Of a stretch of DNA of 64,000 nucleotides, positions 9,194 through 18,303 are shown piece after piece. The notes below the pieces were generated by a model. The model worked only from the letters and a program-made list of their open reading frames with translations, did not search any database and had not been told where the DNA came from. The position numbers and the translations under genes are program-made. Source of the DNA: Youxingia wuxianensis (lineage in GTDB: Bacteria; Bacillota; Clostridia; Oscillospirales; Ruminococcaceae); contig NZ_JACRTD010000002.1 of NCBI RefSeq assembly GCF_014385085.1, positions 186,001 through 250,000 of the forward strand, in the 5' to 3' direction. Position 1 is the stretch's first letter. Each line of letters begins with the position of its first letter.

Positions 9194-10465
9194 TTAATCT
9201 CTGTCGTTGGTCAGTTTTAGTTTGTCCAGAAAATAGAACAGCAATCCCATCAGCATTCCTACCAGAGCCGCTAGGGCCATACCGGTGATCTGAATGTTTC
9301 CCACGCTGATACCGATACCGGAAAGGCCGGTGACAAAGATAACGGAAGTCATCGCCAGGTTGCGGGACTTTCCGTAATCTACCTTCTGATCCACCAGGAT
9401 ACGCAGTCCGGAGGTGCCGATCATACCATAAAGCAGGAAGGAGATTCCTCCAATAACCGCTCCTGGAATAGTGTTAATAAGCGCCGCAATGGGACCTACG
9501 AAGGAGAGAATGATAGAGCAGACTGCCGCGCCGCCGATTACCCACACGCTGTAAACGCCGGTGACCGCCATAACGCCGATATTTTCACCGTAAGTGGTGG
9601 TAGGGACAGAACCCAGAAAACCGGAAACCGCAGTGGAGAAATTATCCGCAAAAATGGAACGGTGCAAACCAGGATCTTTAATCAGATCCCGTCCGACAAT
9701 TTGGCTGGTTACTACCTGATGACCGATATGCTCAGACATAATGACTAAGATTACCGGCATCATTACCATAATCGCGCCGCTGTCAAATACAGGGGTCTGG
9801 AAGTTAGGAATCATAAATAGGTCCGCTTCTGAAACGGTTTTAGCCACGTCGGCAAAACTGACAAGGCCGGTTAAAAAACAGGAGAGATAGCCAGCGAGGA
9901 TAGCGATCAGAATGGGAATTACGCTGAGAAATCCACGGAACAGGACTTGTCCGAATACTGCGATGCCCAAAGTTACCAAAAATACGATCAGAGCCCGCAC
10001 ATCAATGGATTCCACGCCCACCAATCCAGCATTGGATGCCGCGGTGCCCGCAAGCTCTAAGCCAATCAGAGCAACCACCGGGCCCATCGCGGCAGGAGGA
10101 AGAACAATATCAATCCAGTTGGTGCCGCATTTGTAGATAATAAGAGCTACGATACAGCCGGCGATACCAACGGCAACAAAGCCGCCCTGCGCCGCCCGGA
10201 AACCGTCGGGATGATTTTGGATCAGATACAGAGTCGGGGCGATAAAGGCAAAGCTGGAGCCAAGATAAGCAGGGGCTCGCCCTTTGGTAATGACAATGAA
10301 CATCAAGGTCCCCAGGCCGTTCATAAATAGAACGATGGAAGAATTGATGCCAAACAGGATAGGCACCAGCACGGAAGCGCCAAACATCGCGAACATATGC
10401 TGAAGGCTTAAAGGGATCATCTGGCCAATAGGCGGCCGCTCATCGATTTGGATAATTTTCTTCAT
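9194..10465 (-). CDS. uraA: Uracil/xanthine permease (NCS2 family)
   Basis: A protein of about 423 residues with some 14 transmembrane segments, typical of nucleobase-cation symporter family 2. The N-terminus (DERPPIGQMIPLSLQHMFAMFG) matches uracil permeases of the UraA/PyrP group, with conserved TTYGENIGVMAVTGV in the substrate region. It would import uracil with protons. I place the start at the ATG at 10465 because GAGGAG lies upstream at good spacing; the ATG at 10480 overlaps that site. A leader hairpin upstream suggests attenuation control. Xanthine as substrate is less likely but not excluded. Confidence 0.92.
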   Translation of the reverse strand: MKKIIQIDERPPIGQMIPLSLQHMFAMFGASVLVPILFGINSSIVLFMNGLGTLMFIVITKGRAPAYLGSSFAFIAPTLYLIQNHPDGFRAAQGGFVAVGIAGCIVALIIYKCGTNWIDIVLPPAAMGPVVALIGLELAGTAASNAGLVGVESIDVRALIVFLVTLGIAVFGQVLFRGFLSVIPILIAILAGYLSCFLTGLVSFADVAKTVSEADLFMIPNFQTPVFDSGAIMVMMPVILVIMSEHIGHQVVTSQIVGRDLIKDPGLHRSIFADNFSTAVSGFLGSVPTTTYGENIGVMAVTGVYSVWVIGGAAVCSIILSFVGPIAALINTIPGAVIGGISFLLYGMIGTSGLRILVDQKVDYGKSRNLAMTSVIFVTGLSGIGISVGNIQITGMALAALVGMLMGLLFYFLDKLKLTNDRD

Positions 10466-10521
10466 GCTCTCTCTCCTCATTATGAAATTTTTCGGGCGTT
10501 TGGAAGGGGATAGCCCGTCCC

Positions 10522-10563
10522 AAACAAACCCCGCCGTTCACGCAGAAAGCTTGGGCGGCGGGG
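10522..10563 (-). terminator. Attenuator-like terminator in the uraA leader
   Basis: On the minus strand, AACCCCGCCG pairs with CGGCGGGGTT across a 19-base loop and is followed by a T-rich run (TTTGTTT). It lies between the predicted uraA promoter and the gene, beginning only about 15 bases after the predicted start site. No PyrR-binding consensus or purine riboswitch could be recognised, so the controlling signal is unknown. Confidence 0.65.
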
Positions 10564-10586
10564 TTACTCAAATATACCTGCTAAAG

Positions 10587-10592
10587 ATTATA
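10587..10592 (-). promoter_or_regulatory. Extended -10 promoter of uraA
   Basis: The minus strand reads TGATATAAT, an extended -10 element (TGn-TATAAT); a weak TTTAAA lies 16 bases upstream as -35. It is the best promoter candidate for the attenuator and uraA. Confidence 0.5.
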
Positions 10593-10715
10593 TCATAATT
10601 CGACGACATTTAAAGGGGCAATTTTACACAAACTTTTCTAAATTGAGTTTTTACTCATTGTATACGTCGATATTCATCGATATCTGACTATTCATGCGAA
10701 AATACATCCATATGG

Positions 10716-10743
10716 TTGTATAGTATTCTTTGCAATACTACAA
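10716..10743. promoter_or_regulatory. Interrupted palindrome upstream of the XRE gene, candidate operator
   Basis: TTGTATAGTATT and AATACTACAA form an imperfect inverted repeat around CTTTGC, with AGTATT/AATACT perfect. It sits 30 bp before the XRE-regulator start codon, where autoregulatory operators often lie. Binding is an inference. Confidence 0.4.
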
Positions 10744-10773
10744 AATAGTAGCATTAGAAAGAGGTGAAAGACA

Positions 10774-10995
10774 ATGCATTTTCAAAGATTAGAGGATCTG
10801 CGCATTGACCAGGACAAAACCCAACAGGCGATAGCGGAAGTTCTCCATATGAACCGGGAAGTTTACCGCCGCTATGAAAAGGGCATACGGGAGCTGCCCT
10901 TGTGGGCGGCGATCCAGTTGGCCGATTATTATCACACCAGTATTGATTATATCACCGGACGCACCAATACCCGCAAGCCTTATCCATCTAAATAA
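10774..10995 (+). CDS. Small XRE family helix-turn-helix protein
   Basis: The 73-residue protein is essentially one Cro/CI-type helix-turn-helix domain: DKTQQAIAEVLHMNREVYRRYEKG forms the DNA-binding helices and PLWAAIQLADYYHTSIDYITGRT is the typical closing segment. It probably works as a dimeric repressor. GAGGTG precedes the ATG. It lies 45 bp before comEC on the same strand and is divergent from uraA. Its targets are unknown; the palindrome upstream suggests autoregulation. Confidence 0.88.
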   Translation: MHFQRLEDLRIDQDKTQQAIAEVLHMNREVYRRYEKGIRELPLWAAIQLADYYHTSIDYITGRTNTRKPYPSK

Positions 10996-11040
10996 GGAGC
11001 GTTTGACAGTGTAAGTGATTGACAGAAAAGGGACGGCGCC

Positions 11041-13086
11041 ATGAACAGAGTATTACATATCAGCGGGTTATGCTGGCTGTTTACTGTGCTTGCCGCGCTG
11101 CGGCTGGGCGAGCAAACGGCTAGCTTTTTTGCGTTTGTAGCGGCGGGACTTCTGCTGGGCGCCGCGATATTAAAAATAAAAGTTCCTTCTTGGCTGGCGG
11201 GCGCGCTGACGGCGATCTGCCTTGCCTGTGTAAGCATAACCGTTTATTTTCAGGGATTTATACTTCCGGGATCTCAATATAACGGGACCATCCAAACGAT
11301 TGAAGGAGTAGTGCTGGAGAAAAATCGGTATCCTACCTACAGTTCTTTTGTAGTGCGCTGTGGAGAGAGCGGTGTTCCCGCGGGGCTGGAAGAAAAGCGG
11401 ATCCGTGGGATCTGCTTTACAGGACTTGATGTAGAGATTGGCGATGTGGTAAAATGTAAAATAGACCTTAAATGTGAAAAAAGCCGCCGGAATAGTTTGT
11501 ATTCCCGTGGGATTTCTTATGAGGGAATCCTGTCCGGTCCAATAGAGCGAACAGGCGAAAAGGTACAAAATCTTCAGGTGCAACTATTCCGTTACCGCAG
11601 CCGGCTGTATTCCAACCTGACCTCGGTTCTTTCCGGGGAGGAAGGTGAAATTTTAGCGGCGATGATTTTAGGAGAAACCGAAGGGATATCTACTGCCCTT
11701 CGCACGCAATATTCTCGGGCAGGGATCGCTCATCTGATGGCGGTATCCGGACTTCATCTGTCGATTTTGACAGGAGTGGTAAATGCGGTACTGGCGGCGC
11801 TGCGCATATCCAGAAGAAAACGAAGCATCATTGGCATTTTGTTTGTGGCGCTGTTTATGGGGCTGGCCGGTTTTTCTTATTCTGTCACCAGAGCGGGCAT
11901 TATGATGATATTGGTGTTATGCGCGGGCTTGTTCGGACGGGATACGGATACGCTGACTTCTCTGGGTGCGGCGGTTATTTTAATTTTGCTGGGAAATCCC
12001 TATTCCGCTTATAACATCGGGTTGCTGCTTTCTTACTTGGCGACTATGTCTATTGCGGTATTTTCCTCCCCTATGTTTGATTGGCTGTGCAATCACCTAG
12101 TAAGCAAGCCGCCGCAGAAAATTTTCCTGTCCCATAAAGTGATGTATGCGCTTCTTCAGACCGTAAGCGTCACCATAAGCGCCAGTATTTTAACCATGCC
12201 CCTGGTGGCGTATCTGTTTGGGCAAATTTCCTTGATAGCTCCTTTGGTAAATCTGATTTTATCGCCCATTATTCCAGTGGCTCTATTTTGCGGCTTGCTG
12301 TGCGGCGCATGTAGTTTTGTCCCTTTCCTTTTAGTGCTTACCCGCATTTTAGGATTGATCAGCGGCGGCGCGGTAAAGGCGATTAACCTGACGGCCAAAT
12401 TTTTCGCCGACCTGCCTTTTGCAGCAGTGGGCGCCACAGAGGGTTATCTGATTATCTGGCTTACGGCTGTGGTGTTGGGCGGGACTTTGCTTATTGTCAA
12501 TAAGGCCGGTACAAAAGTTAAAAAATTTGCCGCTATGCTCAGTCTTACAGTACTCCTGGCGGGAATGCTTTCCTATTCCGTGGCTTTTGCAAATCCGATT
12601 CGGCTGATCGCTCCTAAATACAGCAGTTGTATAGCTCTTACATACAACGGCCGGGCGGTGGTACTGGGAGAACCTTCCGCACCGCAGGAAGCAGAAGATA
12701 TGGTTTCCTTTTTTGAAGCCAATGGAGTAAAACAAATCCAGCTTCTGATTTTGCAAAAGGAAGAGGAATATTTCAGCAGCGGCACAAACGTATTAAAAGA
12801 AAACTTTCCTATCGCCGGGTCTATTGCCGTAGAACAGGTTCACGGCTTTACAGCCAAAGTATTGAACAACGTGATCATTGAAATTCCCAAGGAAGACAAT
12901 AAGACGGCGACTATCCGGATAGGAGGCTACCAGATTGTAAAATTGTGGAAAGATGTCCCGCGGCCGGCGGATATTATGCTCAACTCCAAAAATGAGATTA
13001 TTTTAGGGAAACGGGCGCACAATGTAAACGTAAACGACAGATATTACGGCAGCAATGTAATTGCCTTTAAAGCTATAGATAAATGA
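11041..13086 (+). CDS. comEC: ComEC/Rec2 family DNA-uptake channel protein
   Basis: The 681-residue membrane protein has an N-terminal DUF4131-like region (about 1-190), then the ComEC/Rec2 competence domain (about 200-475) with its signature LMAVSGLHLSILTG, and many transmembrane helices. ComEC forms the inner-membrane channel for single-stranded DNA during transformation. The C-terminal part (about 530-681) is in the place of the metallo-beta-lactamase-like nuclease domain, but no HxHxDH motif is visible, so it appears catalytically degenerate or replaced. No other com genes are in the window. It precedes holA by 9 bp, a neighbour pairing common in Firmicutes. Confidence 0.93.
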   Translation: MNRVLHISGLCWLFTVLAALRLGEQTASFFAFVAAGLLLGAAILKIKVPSWLAGALTAICLACVSITVYFQGFILPGSQYNGTIQTIEGVVLEKNRYPTYSSFVVRCGESGVPAGLEEKRIRGICFTGLDVEIGDVVKCKIDLKCEKSRRNSLYSRGISYEGILSGPIERTGEKVQNLQVQLFRYRSRLYSNLTSVLSGEEGEILAAMILGETEGISTALRTQYSRAGIAHLMAVSGLHLSILTGVVNAVLAALRISRRKRSIIGILFVALFMGLAGFSYSVTRAGIMMILVLCAGLFGRDTDTLTSLGAAVILILLGNPYSAYNIGLLLSYLATMSIAVFSSPMFDWLCNHLVSKPPQKIFLSHKVMYALLQTVSVTISASILTMPLVAYLFGQISLIAPLVNLILSPIIPVALFCGLLCGACSFVPFLLVLTRILGLISGGAVKAINLTAKFFADLPFAAVGATEGYLIIWLTAVVLGGTLLIVNKAGTKVKKFAAMLSLTVLLAGMLSYSVAFANPIRLIAPKYSSCIALTYNGRAVVLGEPSAPQEAEDMVSFFEANGVKQIQLLILQKEEEYFSSGTNVLKENFPIAGSIAVEQVHGFTAKVLNNVIIEIPKEDNKTATIRIGGYQIVKLWKDVPRPADIMLNSKNEIILGKRAHNVNVNDRYYGSNVIAFKAIDK

Positions 13087-13095
13087 GGAAACAGG

Positions 13096-14139
13096 ATGAA
13101 ATATACGCTGGAAACAGATTTTTCGAAACATGTAAAAAGTGACGAATTGCATCGGGTATATCTCCTGTACGGCTCCCAGACCTACTTGGTGAGCATGTAC
13201 GAGAAAATGCTTATTAAAAAAGCCCTCAGCGGGGAGTTTAATGAATTTAATCTCCACCGGTTTGAAGGGGCGGATTTTTCTATGCAGGATCTTTACGATG
13301 CCGTAGAGCAGCTTCCCTTTATGGCCCAGGCCAGATGTGTTACTGTCGATATCGATCCGGATAAGCTGGATTCCGGTGCATTAAAGGAATTTTGTTCGGT
13401 GATCTCTGATCCGCCTGCCACCACCACAGTGATTGTCACGATTAAAACAGGGCAGCCGCCCTTGAAAAAAGAAAAGCTCAGCGCTTTGGTCAAGACTTGC
13501 GACAAAGCGGGGGGAGTAATAGAGCTTGGAGCCAGAAGGAGCGCCGATCTTCTGCGCTTTCTGCGAAGCAGGGCTTCCAAAAACGGATGCGAACTTTCTT
13601 CTGATGAAGCGTCTTATCTGGTAGAAAGATGTGCAGACGATATGCAGCTGCTTTCCCAGGAACTGGACAAGGTGTGCGCTTATAAAGGGACGGGAACGAT
13701 CACCAAGGAAGAGATAGACGCGGTGGTGTCGGTAGTAATGCAGGCGCGGGTGTTTGATCTCTCCAAAGCGATTTTTCGGGGTAACTTTCAAAAAGCGATG
13801 GAGTTGGTGGATCAGCTATTATATATGCGTGAGCCGGTGCCGCGGATTTTAGCGGTGCTTTCCGGCTCTTTTGTAGATTTATACCGGGGTTTTTGCGCGC
13901 GCCAGGCGGGAGTGTCTCCCGCGCAGGCGGCAGTTGATCTGGGATATGCAAAAAATCGGGAGTTTGTGTTAAAAAACGCTATGACCGACAGTGCAGAGTA
14001 TTCCGCCATTCAGATTGGACAGATGTTGGAGACCCTTATCCAGGCGGATGCCCGGCTGAAAAGCACCGGCGCCAGTGACCGGGTTATTTTGGAACAGGTA
14101 ATTACCCAGCTTTTTTTGATTACAGGAAAGGTCCGCTGA
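13096..14139 (+). CDS. holA: DNA polymerase III subunit delta
   Basis: The 347-residue protein matches HolA, the clamp-loader subunit that opens the beta sliding clamp. The N-terminal AAA+-like fold (HRVYLLYGSQTYLVSMYEKML, where a degenerate nucleotide site is usual) is followed by a helical domain with ELSSDEASYLVERCADDMQLLSQELDK, a family hallmark, and a C-terminal collar domain (about 210-347). The gene overlaps the next start by one base (TGATG), indicating translational coupling. Confidence 0.93.
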   Translation: MKYTLETDFSKHVKSDELHRVYLLYGSQTYLVSMYEKMLIKKALSGEFNEFNLHRFEGADFSMQDLYDAVEQLPFMAQARCVTVDIDPDKLDSGALKEFCSVISDPPATTTVIVTIKTGQPPLKKEKLSALVKTCDKAGGVIELGARRSADLLRFLRSRASKNGCELSSDEASYLVERCADDMQLLSQELDKVCAYKGTGTITKEEIDAVVSVVMQARVFDLSKAIFRGNFQKAMELVDQLLYMREPVPRILAVLSGSFVDLYRGFCARQAGVSPAQAAVDLGYAKNREFVLKNAMTDSAEYSAIQIGQMLETLIQADARLKSTGASDRVILEQVITQLFLITGKVR

Positions 14140-14744
14140 TGATAAAGATAAAACAAACGATTGTAGTAGAAGGAAAATATGATAAATCTAAATTAAGCTC
14201 GTTTATTGACGCTACGATTATCACTACCGAAGGGTTTGATATTTTTCGGGATAAAGAAAAACTGGCCTTGCTGCGCCGGCTGGCGCGGCAGGATGGAATT
14301 ATTGTGCTGACAGATTCCGACCGGGCGGGCTGTTTAATCCGCAGCCATATCGCCGGAGCAATCCCTCCCCAGCAGATTACCCATGTTTATATTCCAGATG
14401 TTTTTGGTAAGGAGCACCGCAAAGAAAAGCCTTCTGCCGAAGGAAAACTGGGGGTGGAGGGGCTCTCCTCCCAGGTGTTGTTAGAAGCCTTTCAAAAAGC
14501 GGGGATCGCCGTTGTCAACTCCCCGGAAAGAGAGAAGGCCGGCCGCCCTGTAACCAAGGGGGATTTGATGGAACTAGGGTTTGCGGGAGGAGAAAACAGC
14601 CATCTTCTGCGGCTCAATCTACAGAAAAAATTAGGTCTTCCCGGACGGCTGAATACCAATGGGCTGCTTCGCGTCCTTAACCAACTGTACACCTATGAGG
14701 AATTTTTATCTGTAGCCCAGCAGATGTCTGCAGAAAAGAATTGA
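14139..14744 (+). CDS. rnmV: Ribonuclease M5-like TOPRIM protein
   Basis: The 201-residue protein has an N-terminal TOPRIM domain: the conserved glutamate in VVEGKYDK and the DxD-type motif in VLTDSDRAGCLIR. The C-terminal part (about 120-200) fits the DUF4093 domain of RNase M5. This enzyme matures 5S rRNA precursors in low-GC Gram-positives. It is slightly longer than Bacillus RNase M5 (about 185 residues). The start codon overlaps the holA stop. Confidence 0.87.
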   Translation: MIKIKQTIVVEGKYDKSKLSSFIDATIITTEGFDIFRDKEKLALLRRLARQDGIIVLTDSDRAGCLIRSHIAGAIPPQQITHVYIPDVFGKEHRKEKPSAEGKLGVEGLSSQVLLEAFQKAGIAVVNSPEREKAGRPVTKGDLMELGFAGGENSHLLRLNLQKKLGLPGRLNTNGLLRVLNQLYTYEEFLSVAQQMSAEKN

Positions 14745-14759
14745 TAAAGGAGGGGCGTT

Positions 14760-16088
14760 ATGGAAATATTCAGTTTATCATTTATATATCTATTTCTTCC
14801 GGCTACGATTGCTGTCTTCTATTTTACGCCCCAGAAACTGAAAAGCGGTATGTTGGTACTGTTCTCTTTGCTGTTTTACTGGATGCTGGAAAGGGAAAAC
14901 ATTTTACTGCTGCTAAGCTCTGTAACGTTTGATTATTTGATGGCCCGGCTGATAGAAAAATCCAAGGAACAGAAGAACCTGCAGCGGGCCCCGGCGCTTT
15001 GCTCTGTAATAAAGTCCTTGGGGCTTATTGTTATCTACTCGCTGCTTTCCCAATACCGGGAAATTCCTTTTCCCTGGGGATTGGCGGTTTATAGTCTGAT
15101 CTCCACAGGGTATGTGTTGGATTGTTACCGGGGAGTGGTATTCTGCGATCATAATATTACCCATCTTTTGGCTCTTTGCTGTTTTTATCCCCAATTGTAT
15201 GCGGGCCCGTTAGTAAGCTATAACCGGCAAATCCCCCAGATAAAACGCCTGCGCATGTCAATGACAAAAATGGGGGAAGGAGCGGGGCTTTTTATATTGG
15301 GTCTCGGGAAAAAAATCATAATCGGGGACAATGTAATTGCTCTTTATACCCGGCTGCGTTCGGTGCCTTATTATGAAGCAACCACTTTAACCGTTTGGAG
15401 TATGATATTGGCTCTCGCATTTTCGGCGTATTTTATTTTATCCGGCTTTTGTGATATGGCAAAAGGAATCGGCCTGATGTTCGGAATGGAGGTACCGGAT
15501 AACTTTAATTATCCTTATCGGGCCAAGAGTGTCAATGAATTTTTGGCGCGCTTTAATATTACAATTAACCGGTATATCCGCCGATATGTCTATGTAAACT
15601 TAGGCGGTGCCAAAGGCGGAATGATTTCCGGAATGTTCAATATTTTAGTCGCTTCCATGCTGATGGCCTTATGGTTTGGGATCAATTTAAATTATCTTAT
15701 TTGGGGAGCATTTTTAGGTTTTTTTGTAATTTTAGAAAGATATTGGTTAAAACAATACCTGGATGTTCTGCCAGGGCTTTTTTCCTGGCTGTATACAATT
15801 ACAATTGTTATTGTATCTTTTGTTTTTTTTGCCGGCGGCAGCCTCAGTGAAAGCTGGAATTATATTCGGCTTATGTTTTCCATAGGGGACTCGGCTCTTT
15901 ATAACAACGATATTATTTATCAGCTTTCTTCCAACTATCTGGTGCTGATTGTCGCCGCAGTATACTCCACCGGGATTTTTAACCGGCTGTCCGGGGTGAT
16001 AAAACGTCATCTTCCCAGAGTATGGCATCTTTCCACAGCGGTAATGAACATAGCGCTTTTGATTTTGGTGACAGCCTTTTTGTTATAG
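14760..16088 (+). CDS. MBOAT-family protein lacking both catalytic histidines (probable pseudoenzyme)
   Basis: The 442-residue polytopic membrane protein aligns with AlgI-type membrane-bound O-acyltransferases, which move acyl groups across the membrane to cell-surface polymers. NFNYPYRAKSVNEF and YVYVNLGG are recognisable landmarks. However, the usual RRWHISLS reads ARFNITIN here (Asn266 for His) and the usual GLWHG reads ALWFG (Phe306 for the catalytic His). The intact paralog at 37086-38495 keeps both (His280, His317). The frame is open and uninterrupted, with a good AGGAGG site, so it is not a decayed pseudogene. It is followed by a likewise degenerate DHHW protein. A scaffold, transport or regulatory role is inferred. 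Confidence 0.85.
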   Translation: MEIFSLSFIYLFLPATIAVFYFTPQKLKSGMLVLFSLLFYWMLERENILLLLSSVTFDYLMARLIEKSKEQKNLQRAPALCSVIKSLGLIVIYSLLSQYREIPFPWGLAVYSLISTGYVLDCYRGVVFCDHNITHLLALCCFYPQLYAGPLVSYNRQIPQIKRLRMSMTKMGEGAGLFILGLGKKIIIGDNVIALYTRLRSVPYYEATTLTVWSMILALAFSAYFILSGFCDMAKGIGLMFGMEVPDNFNYPYRAKSVNEFLARFNITINRYIRRYVYVNLGGAKGGMISGMFNILVASMLMALWFGINLNYLIWGAFLGFFVILERYWLKQYLDVLPGLFSWLYTITIVIVSFVFFAGGSLSESWNYIRLMFSIGDSALYNNDIIYQLSSNYLVLIVAAVYSTGIFNRLSGVIKRHLPRVWHLSTAVMNIALLILVTAFLL

Positions 16089-16128
16089 AAATAAATTTTT
16101 ATTATGATTATGAAAGGAGGCGGTGGAA

Positions 16129-17253
16129 ATGTCAAAACGCATATCGGGGATCGTGTTTCTGCTGGTGATTTTTTTAGTGCCGCTGTTGGTGTTTTATTTC
16201 CGCGGTTCTGATGTTGGGCCGGTATTTCCGATACAAGACGATAAAACGCCTCCCATAAAAAAAGCGGAACAAACCATCGCCGAATATTTTCCCGGCGGCA
16301 GCTATTTGCGGGAACTGCAGATTTTTGCAAGATATCTGGCGGGAGAAAAAGAACAGGACGGCATCTATATTGGCGGAGATACTCTCATGCTGGACGTACA
16401 GCCTAAAAGCCAGGATACGATCAACTTGAATACCTTGGCAATGGTGGACTTTGTGGAGGACTTTTCCCGGCCCACTTATGTAATGTTAATTCCAACCGCC
16501 TGTGCGGTGCTTCAGGATAAAATTCCTGCGACAGCTCCCTTATATAACCAAAAACAGCAGCTAATTGATGCTGTTTATCAGCGGGTTTCCGGCCATATAA
16601 CCGCCATCGACGTATATCCTGCTTTGTTTGGAAATCAGAAGGACTATATTTACTACCGAACAGACAACAGCCCGACCGGACTGGGAGGCTACTATATCTA
16701 CTCCGTAGCCGCGAAAAAGCTGGGGCAAAAAGCCCGTGGACTGGAACAATTTGATGTGGAGCATTTGGATTATGATTATTATGGGGACTTATATGAAAAA
16801 GCCCCCTACACAGAAGTGAGAGGGGACCGGGTATCGGCCTATATCTTCTCCAAATATCAGCGCAGCTATCAAATGACTCATTATGATGAAAACGGCGCCC
16901 GCAGGTACTTTACCCTTTATCCCAAATACAAGGAAGAGCTGGGAGACTGTATGGATGTTATTTTAGGCGGAATGTCTCCGGTGATAGATATTGATATTAA
17001 CTCCACCCAATATAATCAGCGGCTGCTGATCTTTGGGGATCGCTCGGTACAAAGCTACCTTCCTTTTTTATTAATCCATTATGCCCAGGTGACGGTGGTG
17101 GATGTGACTACCGTCACTCCCGAGCTGTTACAGGAATTAATTCATCCAGCAAATTATAATCAAATATTATTTGCCTTTTCTGCGGATACATTTATTTCAA
17201 AGGATATTTTAGGCGTATTATCTCAGCTTCATCAAGCGGATCTAAGTGAATAG
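16129..17253 (+). CDS. DHHW/AlgJ-like protein with lost active-site residues
   Basis: The 375-residue protein has one N-terminal membrane anchor (about 5-25) and an extracellular SGNH-like domain of the DHHW/AlgJ family, partners of MBOAT acyltransferases. Where the intact paralog (38532-40136) reads RTDHHWTGLG, this one reads RTDNSPTGLG (Asp179, Asn180, Ser181, Pro182), and the nucleophile position equivalent to Ser425 of the paralog is Arg305, followed by Ser306. I chose the ATG at 16129 because AGGAGG lies eight bases upstream; the GTG at 16123 is too close. It follows the degenerate MBOAT gene by 40 bp. Together they look like an inactive or repurposed copy of an O-acetylation module. Confidence 0.82.
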   Translation: MSKRISGIVFLLVIFLVPLLVFYFRGSDVGPVFPIQDDKTPPIKKAEQTIAEYFPGGSYLRELQIFARYLAGEKEQDGIYIGGDTLMLDVQPKSQDTINLNTLAMVDFVEDFSRPTYVMLIPTACAVLQDKIPATAPLYNQKQQLIDAVYQRVSGHITAIDVYPALFGNQKDYIYYRTDNSPTGLGGYYIYSVAAKKLGQKARGLEQFDVEHLDYDYYGDLYEKAPYTEVRGDRVSAYIFSKYQRSYQMTHYDENGARRYFTLYPKYKEELGDCMDVILGGMSPVIDIDINSTQYNQRLLIFGDRSVQSYLPFLLIHYAQVTVVDVTTVTPELLQELIHPANYNQILFAFSADTFISKDILGVLSQLHQADLSE

Positions 17254-17267
17254 AAGGAGGAATTAAG

Positions 17268-17966
17268 ATGGCTACACCTCATAACGCGGCGCAAAAAGGC
17301 GATTTTGCCAAGACGGTTTTTATGCCGGGGGACCCATTGCGCGCGAAATTGATTGCGGAAACTTATTTCCAGAACTCGAGATTGGTAAATCCTGTACGGG
17401 GAATCGGCGGATATACGGGAACCTATCAAGGAAAGCCGGTTTCTGTTATGGCCAGCGGGATGGGCTGTCCCTCCATTGGAATTTATTCTTATGAACTGTT
17501 TACCCAATATGATGTGGAAAATATTATTCGCATCGGCACAGCCGGCGCCATTCATCCGGATTTAAAAATAGGCGACCTGGTTTTGGGACAGGGAGCCTGT
17601 ACAGATTCAAATTTTCTCCAGCAGTATCGTTTGCCCGGAACCTACGCCCCGATTGCCTCCTATGCGCTGTTAGAAAAGGCAGTGGCCCTGGCGAAAGAAA
17701 AGAATGTTTCTTATAAAGTAGGAAATCTATTTACCAGCGATAAGTTTTATGACGCCGCCAACAGCATGAAAGACTGGCAGAAGATGGGCGTGCTGGCGGT
17801 AGAAATGGAAGCGGCAGCGTTGTATGCTACGGCGGCGTTTACCGGGAAGAACGCTTTGGCTGTCTGTACAATTTCCGACTGTCCGTTAACCGGGGAAGCG
17901 TCAGATGCTCAGTACCGCGAGACCCAACTTCATACTATGATTAAACTGGCGCTGGAACTGGCGTGA
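17268..17966 (+). CDS. deoD: Purine nucleoside phosphorylase DeoD-type
   Basis: The 232-residue protein is a hexameric-type purine nucleoside phosphorylase, which splits purine (deoxy)nucleosides with phosphate into base and (deoxy)ribose 1-phosphate. Visible landmarks are GDPLRAKLIAE (phosphate binding), VEMEAAALYATA (nucleoside binding) and the SDCPLTGE segment with the catalytic Asp region. Length is typical. GGAGG precedes the ATG, 14 bp after the DHHW-like gene. Confidence 0.96.
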   Translation: MATPHNAAQKGDFAKTVFMPGDPLRAKLIAETYFQNSRLVNPVRGIGGYTGTYQGKPVSVMASGMGCPSIGIYSYELFTQYDVENIIRIGTAGAIHPDLKIGDLVLGQGACTDSNFLQQYRLPGTYAPIASYALLEKAVALAKEKNVSYKVGNLFTSDKFYDAANSMKDWQKMGVLAVEMEAAALYATAAFTGKNALAVCTISDCPLTGEASDAQYRETQLHTMIKLALELA

Positions 17967-18010
17967 ACTATTGACTATTTTTCGTTTGTTTGCTATAATA
18001 ACAAAGCTGT

Positions 18011-18097
18011 GCCGCTGTGGTGGAATCGGCAGACACAAGGGACTTAAAATCCCTCGGTAGCAATACCGTACCGGTTCAAGTCCGGTCAGCGGCACCA
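18011..18097 (+). tRNA. tRNA-Leu (anticodon TAA)
   Basis: The 87-base gene has a paired acceptor (GCCGCTG/CAGCGGC), an anticodon stem AGGGA/TCCCT with loop CTTAAAA, the long variable arm typical of class II tRNAs, GGTTCAAGTCC T-arm and encoded CCA. Confidence 0.97.
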
Positions 18098-18099
18098 GA

Positions 18100-18140
18100 C
18101 AGCCCCCCGTAGAAAGCTATTCTACGGGGGGCTGTTGTTT
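18100..18140 (+). terminator. Terminator after tRNA-Leu
   Basis: A 15-bp stem (CAGCCCCCCGTAGAA and complement, loop AGCTA) is followed by TTGTTT. Confidence 0.9.
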
Positions 18141-18303
18141 CTTGCATAACCTACGTTTATTTTTTACCTGAAAAATGCAATCGAACCATCCGCCAACAAC
18201 AGGACCTGTTTGTTCGGCGCTTTTTTAATAGTGATCCCCGGCAATGGGACTGTTAAAAACAGCGCATCCATGCTGTACAACAGGACGGTTGAGCCGCCGG
18301 AGC

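Noticed and set aside
11041..13086. Evidence of natural competence
   Set aside because: comEC alone, with a C-terminal domain lacking the HxHxDH motif, does not show a working uptake system.
18164..18303. Small ORF (MDALFLTVPLPG...) downstream of ridA on the minus strand
   Set aside because: About 36 codons, no ribosome binding site and no recognisable family; possibly a chance frame or remnant.
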